In this document: positions 52,869 through 60,746 of the stretch, one piece after another | Layout of the letters: each line of letters begins with the position of its first letter | How positions within the stretch are numbered: position 1 is the first letter of the stretch | From: CAYWEM01 sp964457225 | GTDB taxonomy: Bacteria; Acidobacteriota; Aminicenantia; UBA2199 | Direction: 5' to 3' | Assembly (NCBI GenBank): GCA_964457225.1 | Contig: CAYWEM010000002.1 | Span: 252,583-316,582, forward strand | Length of the DNA stretch: 64,000 nucleotides | The notes under the pieces: model-generated | Database searches by the model: none | Seen by the model: the letters and a program-made list of their open reading frames with translations, nothing else | Told to the model about the DNA's origin: nothing | Position numbers and translations under genes: made by a program

Positions 52869-53882
52869 ATGGCCCGACTCTTTTCCATTATCATCCTGAC
52901 CAAGAATTCCATGGGCGTGGTTGAACGCCTGCTTGAAAGCCTGCGTGACCAGGACTTCCCCCACGAACTGGAATGGATTTTCATGGACAACAGTTCCACT
53001 GACGGAACGGCCGCCTTACTGGACTCGCTGCGCCTGGGCCGGAAAAAGATCGTCAACGTTCCGGAAGGCCGATTCAGTCACAGCGGCACCCGCCTCCAGG
53101 CGGCCCGGGAAGCATCCGGAGAAATTCTTTTCTTTTTCACCGACGACATCCTGCCCCAGGGCCGCGGATTCCTGGCCTCATTGGCCGCCCCCCTGCTGGA
53201 CGGCCGGGCCGCGGCTGCTTACGGGGTACACCAGATCGACCCGCTCCGTCACGATCCGGTCGATGCTTATATGCACAACGACTGGCACCTGAATCACGAT
53301 GACCTGGTCGGCCCGGTGGCCGCATCCTGCTGGTCCTTGCTCAGCCCGCAACAGAGAAGGAAACTGAGCAACTTCGACAACTGCGCCTCCTGCATCAGGC
53401 GGGAAGTCCTGTTGGAAACCGGATTCCGCCCTGTTCCCTACGGGGAAGACATGCTGTTCGCCCGCGACCTGGTCTGCGGCGGCCACAGTGTGGCCCTGGC
53501 CCGTGAAGCACTTTTTTACCACTGGCACAAGGTCAGTTTTTCCTACTTTTTCAAGCGCATGCTGATTGACCAGCACCTGAGCATCGACACCTTCGGCATT
53601 TACTATGTTCCCGGGCTTTACGGCACCCTGAAGGCCATTGCCCTGCGCATCATGCACCGCACTTACCTGGCCTTTTTCCGGGTGCGCATGCCCTTTTTCA
53701 GGAAGTTTTACTGGAGTTTTTACAACGCCCGGGTCCTGACCGCCGATTTCCTGGGCAAGTACAGCGGCACCCTGAACGAGGCGGACTGCCGCCACGGCCT
53801 GGTCTTCATCAAGAAAAGGCTGTTCAAACTGAAACAGAGGATAATCGCCGATATCGAAAAAAAGAGCATCCTGCGCTACTAG
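52869..53882 (+). CDS. Glycosyltransferase family 2
   Basis: A 337-residue GT-A enzyme. FSIIILTKNSMGVVERLLESL with DNSSTDGTAALL forms the nucleotide-sugar site, FFTDDILPQGRGFL carries the metal-binding DxD-like DD, and PYGEDMLFARDLV has the catalytic ED. The basic C-terminal region may sit against the membrane. The ATG at 52869 has GAGGTG about four to eight bases upstream. It is last in the operon with the GT4-like gene, suggesting two steps in assembly of one glycan. Confidence 0.85.
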   Translation: MARLFSIIILTKNSMGVVERLLESLRDQDFPHELEWIFMDNSSTDGTAALLDSLRLGRKKIVNVPEGRFSHSGTRLQAAREASGEILFFFTDDILPQGRGFLASLAAPLLDGRAAAAYGVHQIDPLRHDPVDAYMHNDWHLNHDDLVGPVAASCWSLLSPQQRRKLSNFDNCASCIRREVLLETGFRPVPYGEDMLFARDLVCGGHSVALAREALFYHWHKVSFSYFFKRMLIDQHLSIDTFGIYYVPGLYGTLKAIALRIMHRTYLAFFRVRMPFFRKFYWSFYNARVLTADFLGKYSGTLNEADCRHGLVFIKKRLFKLKQRIIADIEKKSILRY

Positions 53883-54016
53883 AAGGGATTAAACAAATAA
53901 TATCGCTTTTCCAGTAAACCAGTAAAAACAACAGTTTGCGGTGAAAGAGAACACTGCCGATTATTTCAATTTCTTGTCAACTTCTTGAATGAATCCATTC
54001 GAGATACGTCTCCTGA

Positions 54017-55201
54017 TCAGACACGAGCCAGGCCGGCCAGAGAGGTTTCCCGGTAATCCGCTTTCAGGTCGCGGCCGGTTTCGACCATGACCCGCACCAC
54101 TTCGTCGAAAGAAACACGGTGAGTACCGTCTCCAAGCAGGGCGTAAGCTGCGCAATCCAGAGCGCGTTCCGCGGCCATCGCATTCCTTTCTATACAGGGA
54201 ATCTGCACCAGGCCGTCGACCGGGTCACAGGTCAGGCCCAGGTGATGTTCGAGACCCATTTCAGCGGCGTATTCGATTTGGCCGGGAGAACCGCCCATCA
54301 ATTGAGTGGCGGCGGCCGCGGCCATGGCGCAGGCGGTTCCGATTTCGCCCTGGCAGCCGACCTCGGCTCCTGAAATGGAACCGTTTTTTTTGACCAGGTT
54401 GCCCACCAGCCCGGCCGTGGCCAGGGCGTTGATGATCTTGCTCCTGGAGAAAGAATAGGTCTGAAAGAGTTGCAGTAAAACCGCCGGCAGAACGCCGCAG
54501 GAACCGCAGGTGGGAGCGGTGACTATTTCCCCGCCGGCCGCGTTTTCCTCGGCAACCGCCAGGGCATAGGCGAAAGTGAGGCTGATTTTTTGCAAAAAAC
54601 CGGCAGTATTGATGGCTTTCACGTAAAAGGAAGAGGCCTTTCGCGGCAAATGCAATGAACCTGGCAAATTTCCTTCGCTTTCAATGCCGCGATTGACTGC
54701 CTGCTGCATCTTTTCCCAGATGTTTTCCAAAAAACCCCTCAGGTCTTCGGCTTCATGTTGAAAAACGTATTCGCAGAGCGGCATGCCGTTCGCCCGGCTC
54801 CAGCCGAGGATATCGTTCATCTTGTCGAGGGGATAGAGCGAAACTGCGGGCGGAGTTTCCAGATCATCTGCATAAGCTCCGCCCCCCAGGGAGTAGACCC
54901 GCCAGGTCACCGCCGGCTTGTTTTCGTAGCAGGCGGTGAAATCAAGGGCATTGGGGTGACCGGGCAGGAACAGGTCCGGCCTCCAGTCAATCTCAAGCTC
55001 ACGTGACTTGAAAACTGCGGCCAGGGCCTGTTCGGTCAGGTGACCCTTGCCGGTTGCGGCCAGGCTTCCGTACAGGGTCACCTGGAATTTCCCGGCTTCC
55101 GGATGACGAAGCAGGAATTCGCCCGCAGCTCTGCGTGGCGCCATGGTATGACTGCTGGATGGTCCTGTCCCGACGCGAAACAATTCCCTTATTGATTCCA
55201 A
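54017..55201 (-). CDS. sdaA: L-serine dehydratase, iron-sulfur type
   Basis: A 394-residue single-chain enzyme. The beta domain starts with VGTGPSSSHTMAPRRAA. The alpha domain carries the 4Fe-4S ligands: APTCGSCGVLPAV, VGCQGEIGTACAMAAA and LTCDPVDGLVQIPCIERN. It deaminates L-serine to pyruvate and ammonia and is oxygen-sensitive, which fits an anaerobe. The start is TTG at 55201 behind AAGGAAAA. It is a little shorter than the usual 450 residues. It has its own promoter at 55228-55256. Confidence 0.92.
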   Translation of the reverse strand: MESIRELFRVGTGPSSSHTMAPRRAAGEFLLRHPEAGKFQVTLYGSLAATGKGHLTEQALAAVFKSRELEIDWRPDLFLPGHPNALDFTACYENKPAVTWRVYSLGGGAYADDLETPPAVSLYPLDKMNDILGWSRANGMPLCEYVFQHEAEDLRGFLENIWEKMQQAVNRGIESEGNLPGSLHLPRKASSFYVKAINTAGFLQKISLTFAYALAVAEENAAGGEIVTAPTCGSCGVLPAVLLQLFQTYSFSRSKIINALATAGLVGNLVKKNGSISGAEVGCQGEIGTACAMAAAAATQLMGGSPGQIEYAAEMGLEHHLGLTCDPVDGLVQIPCIERNAMAAERALDCAAYALLGDGTHRVSFDEVVRVMVETGRDLKADYRETSLAGLARV

Positions 55202-55227
55202 GTGGGTTTTCCTTATCAGAGGACGTT

Positions 55228-55256
55228 ATTTTAGCCTATTTCCCCTGTTTTGTCCA
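55228..55256 (-). promoter_or_regulatory. Promoter of sdaA (TGGACA-N17-TAAAAT)
   Basis: On the minus strand TGGACA (55256-55251) and TAAAAT (55233-55228) are spaced by 17 bp, 27 bp before the TTG start. Confidence 0.55.
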
Positions 55257-55328
55257 TGAGGGCATACCCGATAGAGGGTCAATGCATTCATTATTAAGGG
55301 ATATACAGAAAATCTCCCGGAGATATCT

Positions 55329-55358
55329 TTGGCAGTCTTCACGAATTGGTGATATAAT
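55329..55358 (+). promoter_or_regulatory. Promoter of the small membrane-tail gene (TTGGCA-N18-TATAAT)
   Basis: A perfect TATAAT with TTGGCA 18 bp upstream, 38 bp before the ATG at 55397. Confidence 0.6.
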
Positions 55359-55396
55359 CCGCATCTGGTTCTTAATGAATTGCACAAGGAGTTGTC

Positions 55397-55690
55397 ATGG
55401 CAGGAGAAGCGGCAATCATCATCGCCATGCAGAACAAGTGCCTGAGAAGGTTCTTGGAGCATAACGCGCTCAGCCCCGACCAGGCCAAAACCGTTGAAGA
55501 ACTGGGTCTGAGAAAGAACCCGTTTTTTAACAGGTTTCTACGCCGGGGCATCCTGGTGCAAACCTCGGAAGATCGCTATTACATGATTCCCGAAAAGGCC
55601 GAGGAATTCAAAAGACAGAGAAAAAGACATGTTTTCATAGCCCTGGCCGTTATCCTGGCGGCAATCGCACTGATCGCCTGGCTGGTCTAG
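55397..55690 (+). CDS. Small C-tail membrane protein of unknown function
   Basis: A 97-residue protein. The first 75 residues form a helical, charged domain (KCLRRFLEHNALSPDQAKTVEELGL, FLRRGILVQTSEDRYYMIPEKAEEF) that looks like a small winged-helix module. The end is one membrane helix (VFIALAVILAAIALIAWLV). Such C-tail proteins face the cytoplasm. The clear promoter and CAAGGAGTTGTC site show that it is real. It stands just upstream of the defence island. Confidence 0.6.
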   Translation: MAGEAAIIIAMQNKCLRRFLEHNALSPDQAKTVEELGLRKNPFFNRFLRRGILVQTSEDRYYMIPEKAEEFKRQRKRHVFIALAVILAAIALIAWLV

Positions 55691-55841
55691 AAAACAGAAG
55701 TCAATTCCGGGGAAATATCACGTTTTCAGGACATTGTCGAAACAGGCCGCTGGATAATAAGTCGGCCAGGTAAAAGCAATGGCAATTGCGTAAAAATCAC
55801 TTTTCACAGAATCCAGAACCACTATCATTCGCAGAAACTTC

Positions 55842-55909
55842 ATTACTGCAAAACCAACTTGACAATTGTTTCAACTCAAGCTATTATTGCAGCATCATGA
55901 TTACTGCAA
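55842..55909. promoter_or_regulatory. Three direct repeats ATTAYTGCAR framing the defence-island promoter
   Basis: ATTACTGCAA at 55842-55851 and again at 55900-55909, with ATTATTGCAG at 55883-55892. The copies lie just upstream of the -35, across the -10 and just after the transcript start, where a repressor would act. Confidence 0.45.
55859..55887 (+). promoter_or_regulatory. Defence-island promoter (TTGACA-N17-TATTAT)
   Basis: A perfect -35 (55859-55864) and strong -10 (55882-55887) are spaced by 17 bp; the transcript would begin near 55894. All following genes to the right edge are co-oriented and mostly overlap. Confidence 0.75.
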
Positions 55910-55922
55910 TTTGGCGGGGCAA

Positions 55923-56507
55923 TTGATTTTAAAACTAAAACGCATTGCAAGCGTGCAGACGGGTTATTCTTTCAGATCCCGTCTCGAAGCCTCAAAATAT
56001 GGCGGTGTTGCGGTCATTCAGATGAAAGACCTTCTGAATGACAACAGGGTCAGCTGTGAACATCTGGCCAGGATTGAATTGGATGCCGTGAAAGAGCATC
56101 ACCTCGCGCAAAAAGGAGACCTGGTGTTCAGATCTCGCGGACATGTGACCACGGCAGCGGTTATTCTTGAAGATCCGGGTAAAGCCGTTGTTTCAGCTCC
56201 CCTATTAAGAATAAGGATCACCAGACCGGATATAGTCATGCATGAGTATCTGAATTGGTTTATCAGCCAGCGGGATGCCCAGATTTTTCTGGCCAGCAGA
56301 GCCAAGGGCACCATCCAGAAAATGATCAGTAAACAAGCGATTGAGGAGCTGGAGGTGGCGCTGCCGAGCATGGAAAAACAAAAAAGTATTGTAGATCTGG
56401 TCACCTTGGCTGCCCGGGAACAAATCCTGCTGGACAGGCTGGCCAAAAAGAAGGAACAATACATTGGGGCAGTACTAATGCAGTTTGCCAGGGAGGAAAG
56501 AAAGTGA
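55923..56507 (+). CDS. Half-length HsdS-like specificity protein
   Basis: A protein of about 194 residues, with one target-recognition-like domain (LKLKRIASVQTGYSFRSRLE, HLAQKGDLVFRSRGHVTTAAV) and one conserved helical spacer at the end (LPSMEKQKSIVDLVTLAAREQILLDRLAKKKEQYIGAV). Full HsdS proteins have two of each; half-S proteins can work as dimers. An open frame extends back to 55866, but this lies within the promoter; TTG codons at 55911 and 55923 are the only candidates, and 55923 gives the typical KLKRIAS opening. Its stop overlaps the next start. Confidence 0.7.
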   Translation: MILKLKRIASVQTGYSFRSRLEASKYGGVAVIQMKDLLNDNRVSCEHLARIELDAVKEHHLAQKGDLVFRSRGHVTTAAVILEDPGKAVVSAPLLRIRITRPDIVMHEYLNWFISQRDAQIFLASRAKGTIQKMISKQAIEELEVALPSMEKQKSIVDLVTLAAREQILLDRLAKKKEQYIGAVLMQFAREERK

Positions 56508-56947
56508 ACCGCGAAAAACGCGAAACACACGAAAAAGTTCTGTTTCCTGACGAATGCTTCACCATTCAAGGAGCTATCTTTGATGTGTATACGGAAATGG
56601 GATGTGGCTTTCTGGAGGCGGTCTATCAGGAATGCCTTGAGAAAGAGTTCACCAATCGGACTATTCCCTTTCAGCCCCAGGTTGAGCTTCAACTGAACTA
56701 CAAAGGCGAACCCTTAAAACAGACCTACAAGCCTGATTTTATTTGCTACGAGAAGATCATCGTTGAAATCAAGGCCGTTAAGGAACTAGGAGCCGAACAC
56801 AAAGCCCAGCTCTTGAACTACCTCAAAGCCACCGGACTTGAACTGGGATTGCTGGTCAACTTCGCCAGCTACCCCAAAACAGAAATTATCAGAATAGCCA
56901 ACACCAACTTTCGCGATTTTCGCGGTTATAAATCAAGGAGCATATAA
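56504..56947 (+). CDS. GxxExxY protein
   Basis: A 147-residue protein. GCGFLEAVYQECLEKEF has the G-x-x-E-x-x-Y signature and PDFICYEKIIVEIKAVKEL the D-(x)n-E-x-K of a PD-(D/E)xK nuclease-like fold. Function of the family is unknown, though it resembles small nucleases. The gene is enclosed by a 19-bp inverted repeat that forms both its first codons (residues 2-8) and its last codons. It starts with GTG, four bases overlapping the half-HsdS gene, and ends directly before the hsdM ATG. Confidence 0.85.
   Translation: MNREKRETHEKVLFPDECFTIQGAIFDVYTEMGCGFLEAVYQECLEKEFTNRTIPFQPQVELQLNYKGEPLKQTYKPDFICYEKIIVEIKAVKELGAEHKAQLLNYLKATGLELGLLVNFASYPKTEIIRIANTNFRDFRGYKSRSI
56507..56525 (+). repeat. Left arm of a 19-bp inverted repeat around the GxxExxY gene
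   Basis: AACCGCGAAAAACGCGAAA. It matches the reverse complement of 56909-56927 at 18 of 19 positions. A third copy with two mismatches lies at 60151-60169 inside hsdS. Confidence 0.85.
56909..56927 (-). repeat. Right arm of the 19-bp inverted repeat around the GxxExxY gene
   Basis: Read on the minus strand: AACCGCGAAAATCGCGAAA. The hsdM ribosome binding site (AAGGAG) lies just outside, so the unit 56507-56927 contains only the GxxExxY gene. Confidence 0.85.
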
Positions 56948-58540
56948 ATGAACAAGATTGATCAGAAAGACATCAACAACGCGGCATGGGCGGCGTGTGA
57001 TACTTTCCGGGGCGTTGTTGATCCGGCGCAGTACAAAGACTACATCCTGGTGATGCTGTTTTTGAAATACATCTCCGATGTCTGGCAGGACCATTACGAA
57101 GAATATCAGAAACAGTATGGCGATGACGATGTTCGTATCCGCCGCAAGCTCGAACGTGAGCGTTTTGTTCTCCCGCAAGTGTTACTCACCGAAAAGAATG
57201 AGAAAACCGGTGAAGAAACAGTTCTGGATGAATTTCCCGCCACCTATTACAGCTTGTATGAACGCCGCTCCGCCGCCAATATCGGTGAGCTGATCAACAT
57301 CGTGCTCGATCATATTGAAGAGAGCAACAAGAGTAAACTCGAAGGAGTATTCCGCAATATCGACTTCAACAGCGAGGCCAACCTGGGGCGGACGAAAGAT
57401 CGCAACAAACGCCTCAAGACATTGCTGGAAGATTTTAACAAGCCCCAACTGAGCATGAAGCCCAGCCTCGTTTCCGAGGATGTGATCGGTAATACCTACA
57501 TCTATTTGATTGAGCGCTTCGCCTCCGACTCCGGAAAGAAGGCCGGAGAGTTCTTTACGCCGCTGAAGGTGACCGAACTGGTGGCCAGGCTGGCAGGTCC
57601 CAAACCGGGCGATCGCATCTGTGATCCGGCCTGCGGTGCCGGAGGTTTGTTGATCAAGGCCGCGGAAGAAGTCGCCAGGCAGGCTGGAGGCGACAAACAA
57701 GCCGCTCGCAACTTTGCCCTCTTCGGACAGGAGTCCAACGGCAGCACCTGGGCGCTCTGCCGCATGAACATGTTCCTGCACAGCTTTGACAGCGCCCGGG
57801 TGGAATGGTGCGATACCCTGAACAGTCCCCTGCTGGTGGAAAATGACCGGCTCATGAAATTCAACTGCGTGGTGGCCAATCCGCCGTTCTCGCTGGATAA
57901 ATGGGGCGCCGAAAATGCCGAGAGCGACCAATACAACCGCTTCTGGCGCGGCGTGCCGCCCAAGAGCAAAGGCGACTGGGCCTTTATCAGCCACATGGTG
58001 GAGACCGCCCTTGAAAAGCAGGGCCGGGTTGCCGTTGTGGTTCCCCATGGTGTGTTGTTCCGGGGCGCAGCCGAAGGCCGTATCCGGGAAAAAATGATTG
58101 AAGAAAACCTGCTGGATGCCGTGATCGGCCTGCCAGGCAATCTGTTCCCGACCACCAACATTCCGGTAGCGATTCTGGTCTTTGACCGCACCCGTGAAAA
58201 AGGCGGAGCCCGTGAAGATTGTAAAAACGTTTTCTTTGTCGATGCCAGCCGGGAATATGTCTCCGGGAAAAACATGAACACCCTCTCTGAAGCGCATCTG
58301 GCAAGAATCATGAAGACTTACGCCGCCCGGACTGAAAAAGAAAAATACGCCCATGTGGCCGACCTCAAAGAGATCAGGGAAAACGACTTTAACCTCAATA
58401 TCCCCCGCTATGTGGACACCTTTGAAGAGGAAGAGGAAATCGACATCGATGCGGTGCAGCTCGAGATTGACAAGCTGGAAAGCGAACTTGTGGAAGTGCG
58501 CAAAAAAATGGCGGAAAAACTGCAGCAGATCCAGAGGTAA
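56948..58540 (+). CDS. hsdM: Type I restriction-modification DNA methyltransferase subunit
   Basis: A 530-residue N6-adenine methyltransferase. The N-terminal HsdM helical domain (NAAWAACDTFRGVVDPAQYKDY) is followed by the SAM motif DPACGAGGLLI and the catalytic NPPF in VVANPPFSLDKWG. It methylates adenines at the site chosen by HsdS and forms the M2S core that HsdR joins for cleavage. The C-terminal coiled segment (DAVQLEIDKLESELVEVRKKMAEKL) contacts HsdS. AAGGAG lies eight bases before the ATG. Confidence 0.95.
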   Translation: MNKIDQKDINNAAWAACDTFRGVVDPAQYKDYILVMLFLKYISDVWQDHYEEYQKQYGDDDVRIRRKLERERFVLPQVLLTEKNEKTGEETVLDEFPATYYSLYERRSAANIGELINIVLDHIEESNKSKLEGVFRNIDFNSEANLGRTKDRNKRLKTLLEDFNKPQLSMKPSLVSEDVIGNTYIYLIERFASDSGKKAGEFFTPLKVTELVARLAGPKPGDRICDPACGAGGLLIKAAEEVARQAGGDKQAARNFALFGQESNGSTWALCRMNMFLHSFDSARVEWCDTLNSPLLVENDRLMKFNCVVANPPFSLDKWGAENAESDQYNRFWRGVPPKSKGDWAFISHMVETALEKQGRVAVVVPHGVLFRGAAEGRIREKMIEENLLDAVIGLPGNLFPTTNIPVAILVFDRTREKGGAREDCKNVFFVDASREYVSGKNMNTLSEAHLARIMKTYAARTEKEKYAHVADLKEIRENDFNLNIPRYVDTFEEEEEIDIDAVQLEIDKLESELVEVRKKMAEKLQQIQR

Positions 58541-58546
58541 CCGCAT

Positions 58547-58684
58547 ATGGAAATAAACTTACATGAATTTAATCGAACCATTCTTCCCATTTGGAGAAAT
58601 TGGTCTGCTTTAAAACCTAATTGTGGCGAATTCGCCGTAATTAGACATGTCAGAATCAAGGCGGTCAAGAGGTCATGTTTATGA
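58547..58684 (+). CDS. Small ORF between hsdM and the KilA-N gene, 45 residues
   Basis: An ATG with AGAGG eight bases upstream opens MEINLHEFNRTILPIWRNWS and 25 further residues, ending in TGA that overlaps an ATG of the KilA-N gene (ATGA). It follows hsdM by six bases. The coupling at both ends suggests translation. I do not recognise the peptide; a remnant of another gene is equally possible. Confidence 0.4.
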   Translation: MEINLHEFNRTILPIWRNWSALKPNCGEFAVIRHVRIKAVKRSCL

Positions 58685-59574
58685 AAAACAATTTAAAAAT
58701 TAATGTCAAAGGAATGGAAATTGCCGTCTCTAAGAGTGGCGAGATGGACTATATCTCGCTGACCGATATCGCAAAAACCAAAGAAAGTGATTCGCGTGCG
58801 GCTGATATCATAAAAAACTGGATTCGCAATAGAGGAACCATCGAATTTATTGGAACTTGGGAGCAGTTGCACAACCCGAATTTTAAAGTGGTCGAATTCG
58901 ACCACTTTAGAATGAACGCCGGTTTGACCTCATTTGTTTTGAGCCCCGGCAAATGGATTGAAAAAACGAACGCTATTGGAATTCAGGTTAAAGGTGGCAG
59001 GTATGGAGGGACTTATGCCCATAAGGATATTGCTTTTGAGTTTTGCTCAGCTATTAGTCCTGTTTTCAAACTCTATCTCATCAAAGAGTTCCAGCGTCTA
59101 AAAGACGAAGAGCTTAAACAACTCGGCTGGGACATCCGCCGCAATCTGACCAAAATCAACTACCGCATTCATACCGATGCCATCAAGGAACACCTGATTC
59201 CAAAAGAACTGAGCAAGGATCAGATTAATCTCGTTTACGCCTCCGAGGCCGATCTTTTGAACATGGCCCTTTTCGGCAAAACCGCCAAACAGTGGCGGGA
59301 TGAAAACCCCGATGAGAAAGGCAACATCCGCGACTTTGCCAATGTCTCGCAGCTGGTGTGCCTGGCGAATCTGGAAAACCTCAACGCCCATTTTATTCAG
59401 GAAGGGTTGAGCCAGCCTGAGCGCTTGAGACGGCTGAACCAGACCGCCATTCAACAAATGCGCCTGCTGGTGGAAGAAAGAAGCTTGAAAGGTGAAGGGA
59501 GAAGTTCGAAGGAAGAAAACTTTCAAACTTCAAACTTCCCACCTCAAACTTCTACTGGAGAGATTCAGCGATGA
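58681..59574 (+). CDS. KilA-N domain protein
   Basis: A protein of about 297 residues. The KilA-N domain fills residues 1-110: DYISLTDIAKTKESDSRAADIIKNWIRNRGTIEF-type opening, WIEKTNAIGIQVKGGRYGGTYAHKDIAFEFCSAI. A helical part follows (FKLYLIKEFQRLKDEELKQLGWDIRRNLTKINYRIHTDAI). KilA-N domains bind DNA and are common in phages. The protein occurs between hsdM and hsdS in many type I loci, with no known role. The C-terminal 25 residues are encoded by a repeat element with TTCAAACTTC units. The ATG at 58681 fits the coupling with the small ORF; 58675 is an alternative. Confidence 0.85.
   Translation: MKNNLKINVKGMEIAVSKSGEMDYISLTDIAKTKESDSRAADIIKNWIRNRGTIEFIGTWEQLHNPNFKVVEFDHFRMNAGLTSFVLSPGKWIEKTNAIGIQVKGGRYGGTYAHKDIAFEFCSAISPVFKLYLIKEFQRLKDEELKQLGWDIRRNLTKINYRIHTDAIKEHLIPKELSKDQINLVYASEADLLNMALFGKTAKQWRDENPDEKGNIRDFANVSQLVCLANLENLNAHFIQEGLSQPERLRRLNQTAIQQMRLLVEERSLKGEGRSSKEENFQTSNFPPQTSTGEIQR
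59482..59557. repeat. TTCAAACTTC repeat element, copy A
   Basis: An imperfect palindromic stretch with GAAGTTCGAAGG on one side and TTTCAAACTTCAAACTTC (59521-59538) on the other. It encodes the last residues of the KilA-N protein. The same 18-base segment occurs at 60779-60796. Confidence 0.75.
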
Positions 59575-60746
59575 GAAAAACCTACTTGGGGGAAATAGCG
59601 CCAATCATCACAAGTGGTTCTCGTGATTGGGCTTCGCATTATTCAGATCAAGGCGCATTGTTTCTTAGAATGACCAATCTCCCCAAAAATGGTATTGGGT
59701 TGTTACTTTGTGATAAGAAATATGTGAATCTACCAGAAGGTTCATCCGATGGCACACGAACTCGAGTTCAGGTGAATGATATTCTAATTTCGATAACTGC
59801 TGAACTTGGAAAAATTGGATACATACACTGCGATTTGGGTGAGGCCTACGTTAATCAACATGTTGCCTTGGTTCGAGTGGGAGACCCCGATACTGATTCT
59901 AGATATCTTGCGTACTATTTAGCCAGCCAGCCTGAAAGAAATAGATTGAACCGATTAAATGATTCTGGTGCTAAAGCTGGACTGAGTTTACAGACAATTA
60001 ATAGGTTCCCAGTTCTCCTCCCTCCTCTCCCCGAACAAAAGGCCATTGCCGATCTGCTGTCCACCTGGGATGAGGCCATCGAAAAAACCGAACGGTTGAT
60101 TCAGGCGAAAGAAAAGCGGTTTAAGTGGCTGCTGCGGGAGTTGATTTCTGAACCGCGAAATACGCAAAAAGACGCGAAATGGAAAAAGGTGAAACTGGGA
60201 GATTTGTTTGGAAAAGAAATCATGGTCGAAAAAGGTAAGGCACTAACAAATGAGTCTAATCTTGAAGGTGTCGTTCCTGTTGTGGCAGGAGGTCAAACGT
60301 ACGCATATTTTACAAGCTCTCCGACACATGAATTCCCTACTATTACTGTAAGTGCATCTGGAGCATATGCAGGTTTTGTATGGTATCACGACTACCCAAT
60401 CTGGGCTTCTGACTGCAATGTTCTCTATGCAACGGAAGGAGTGACTAAGTTCCTTTACTTCACTCTTAAGGGTATTCAGCACATAGTTTATGCCCTGCAG
60501 TCAGGAGGTGCACAGCCTCATGTCTACTCTAAAGATATGAAGAACCTCTATATCATGTGGCCATCAATGGAGGAGCAGCAGACAATTGCTGAAACTCTAT
60601 CTTCTGCTCAGCACGAAATCGACCTGCTGAAGCAGCTCGCAGATAAATACAAAACCCAGAAGCGCGGCCTGATGCAGCACCTGTTGACGGGTGATTGGAG
60701 AATTAAGCCCGATGTTGTCAAAGCTTTTGAGGAGAACGATAAATGA
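59571..60746 (+). CDS. hsdS: Type I restriction-modification specificity subunit
   Basis: A 391-residue HsdS with two target-recognition domains, residues about 1-150 and 205-345, each followed by a conserved helical spacer (LPPLPEQKAIADLLSTWDEAIEKTERLIQAKEKRFKWLLREL and PSMEEQQTIAETLSSAQHEIDLLKQLADKYKTQKRGLMQHLLTG). It selects the bipartite DNA site for HsdM and HsdR. The two recognition domains are AT-richer than the conserved parts, as usual for exchanged domains. A CGCGAAA-type element lies in the central spacer (EPRNTQKDAKWKK). The start overlaps the KilA-N stop by four bases. Confidence 0.93.
   Translation: MRKTYLGEIAPIITSGSRDWASHYSDQGALFLRMTNLPKNGIGLLLCDKKYVNLPEGSSDGTRTRVQVNDILISITAELGKIGYIHCDLGEAYVNQHVALVRVGDPDTDSRYLAYYLASQPERNRLNRLNDSGAKAGLSLQTINRFPVLLPPLPEQKAIADLLSTWDEAIEKTERLIQAKEKRFKWLLRELISEPRNTQKDAKWKKVKLGDLFGKEIMVEKGKALTNESNLEGVVPVVAGGQTYAYFTSSPTHEFPTITVSASGAYAGFVWYHDYPIWASDCNVLYATEGVTKFLYFTLKGIQHIVYALQSGGAQPHVYSKDMKNLYIMWPSMEEQQTIAETLSSAQHEIDLLKQLADKYKTQKRGLMQHLLTGDWRIKPDVVKAFEENDK
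60151..60169 (+). repeat. Third copy of the AACCGCGAAA element, inside hsdS
   Basis: AACCGCGAAATACGCAAAA differs at two positions from the left arm of the repeat around the GxxExxY gene. It is read in frame between the first spacer helix and the second recognition domain. Confidence 0.7.

Noticed and set aside
51948..52964. Minus-strand open frame of 338 codons opposite the glycosyltransferases
   Set aside because: The plus-strand frames carry GT4 and GT2 motifs with overlapping operon structure; the minus-strand frame has no recognisable domain.
55866..55922. Upstream extension of the half-HsdS protein to a TTG at 55866
   Set aside because: This region contains the spacer and -10 of a near-consensus promoter, so it is not in the transcript.
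57182..58546. Minus-strand open frame of 454 codons opposite hsdM
   Set aside because: It is a shadow of a GC-rich codon pattern. HsdM on the plus strand has full motifs, and the shadow protein has none.
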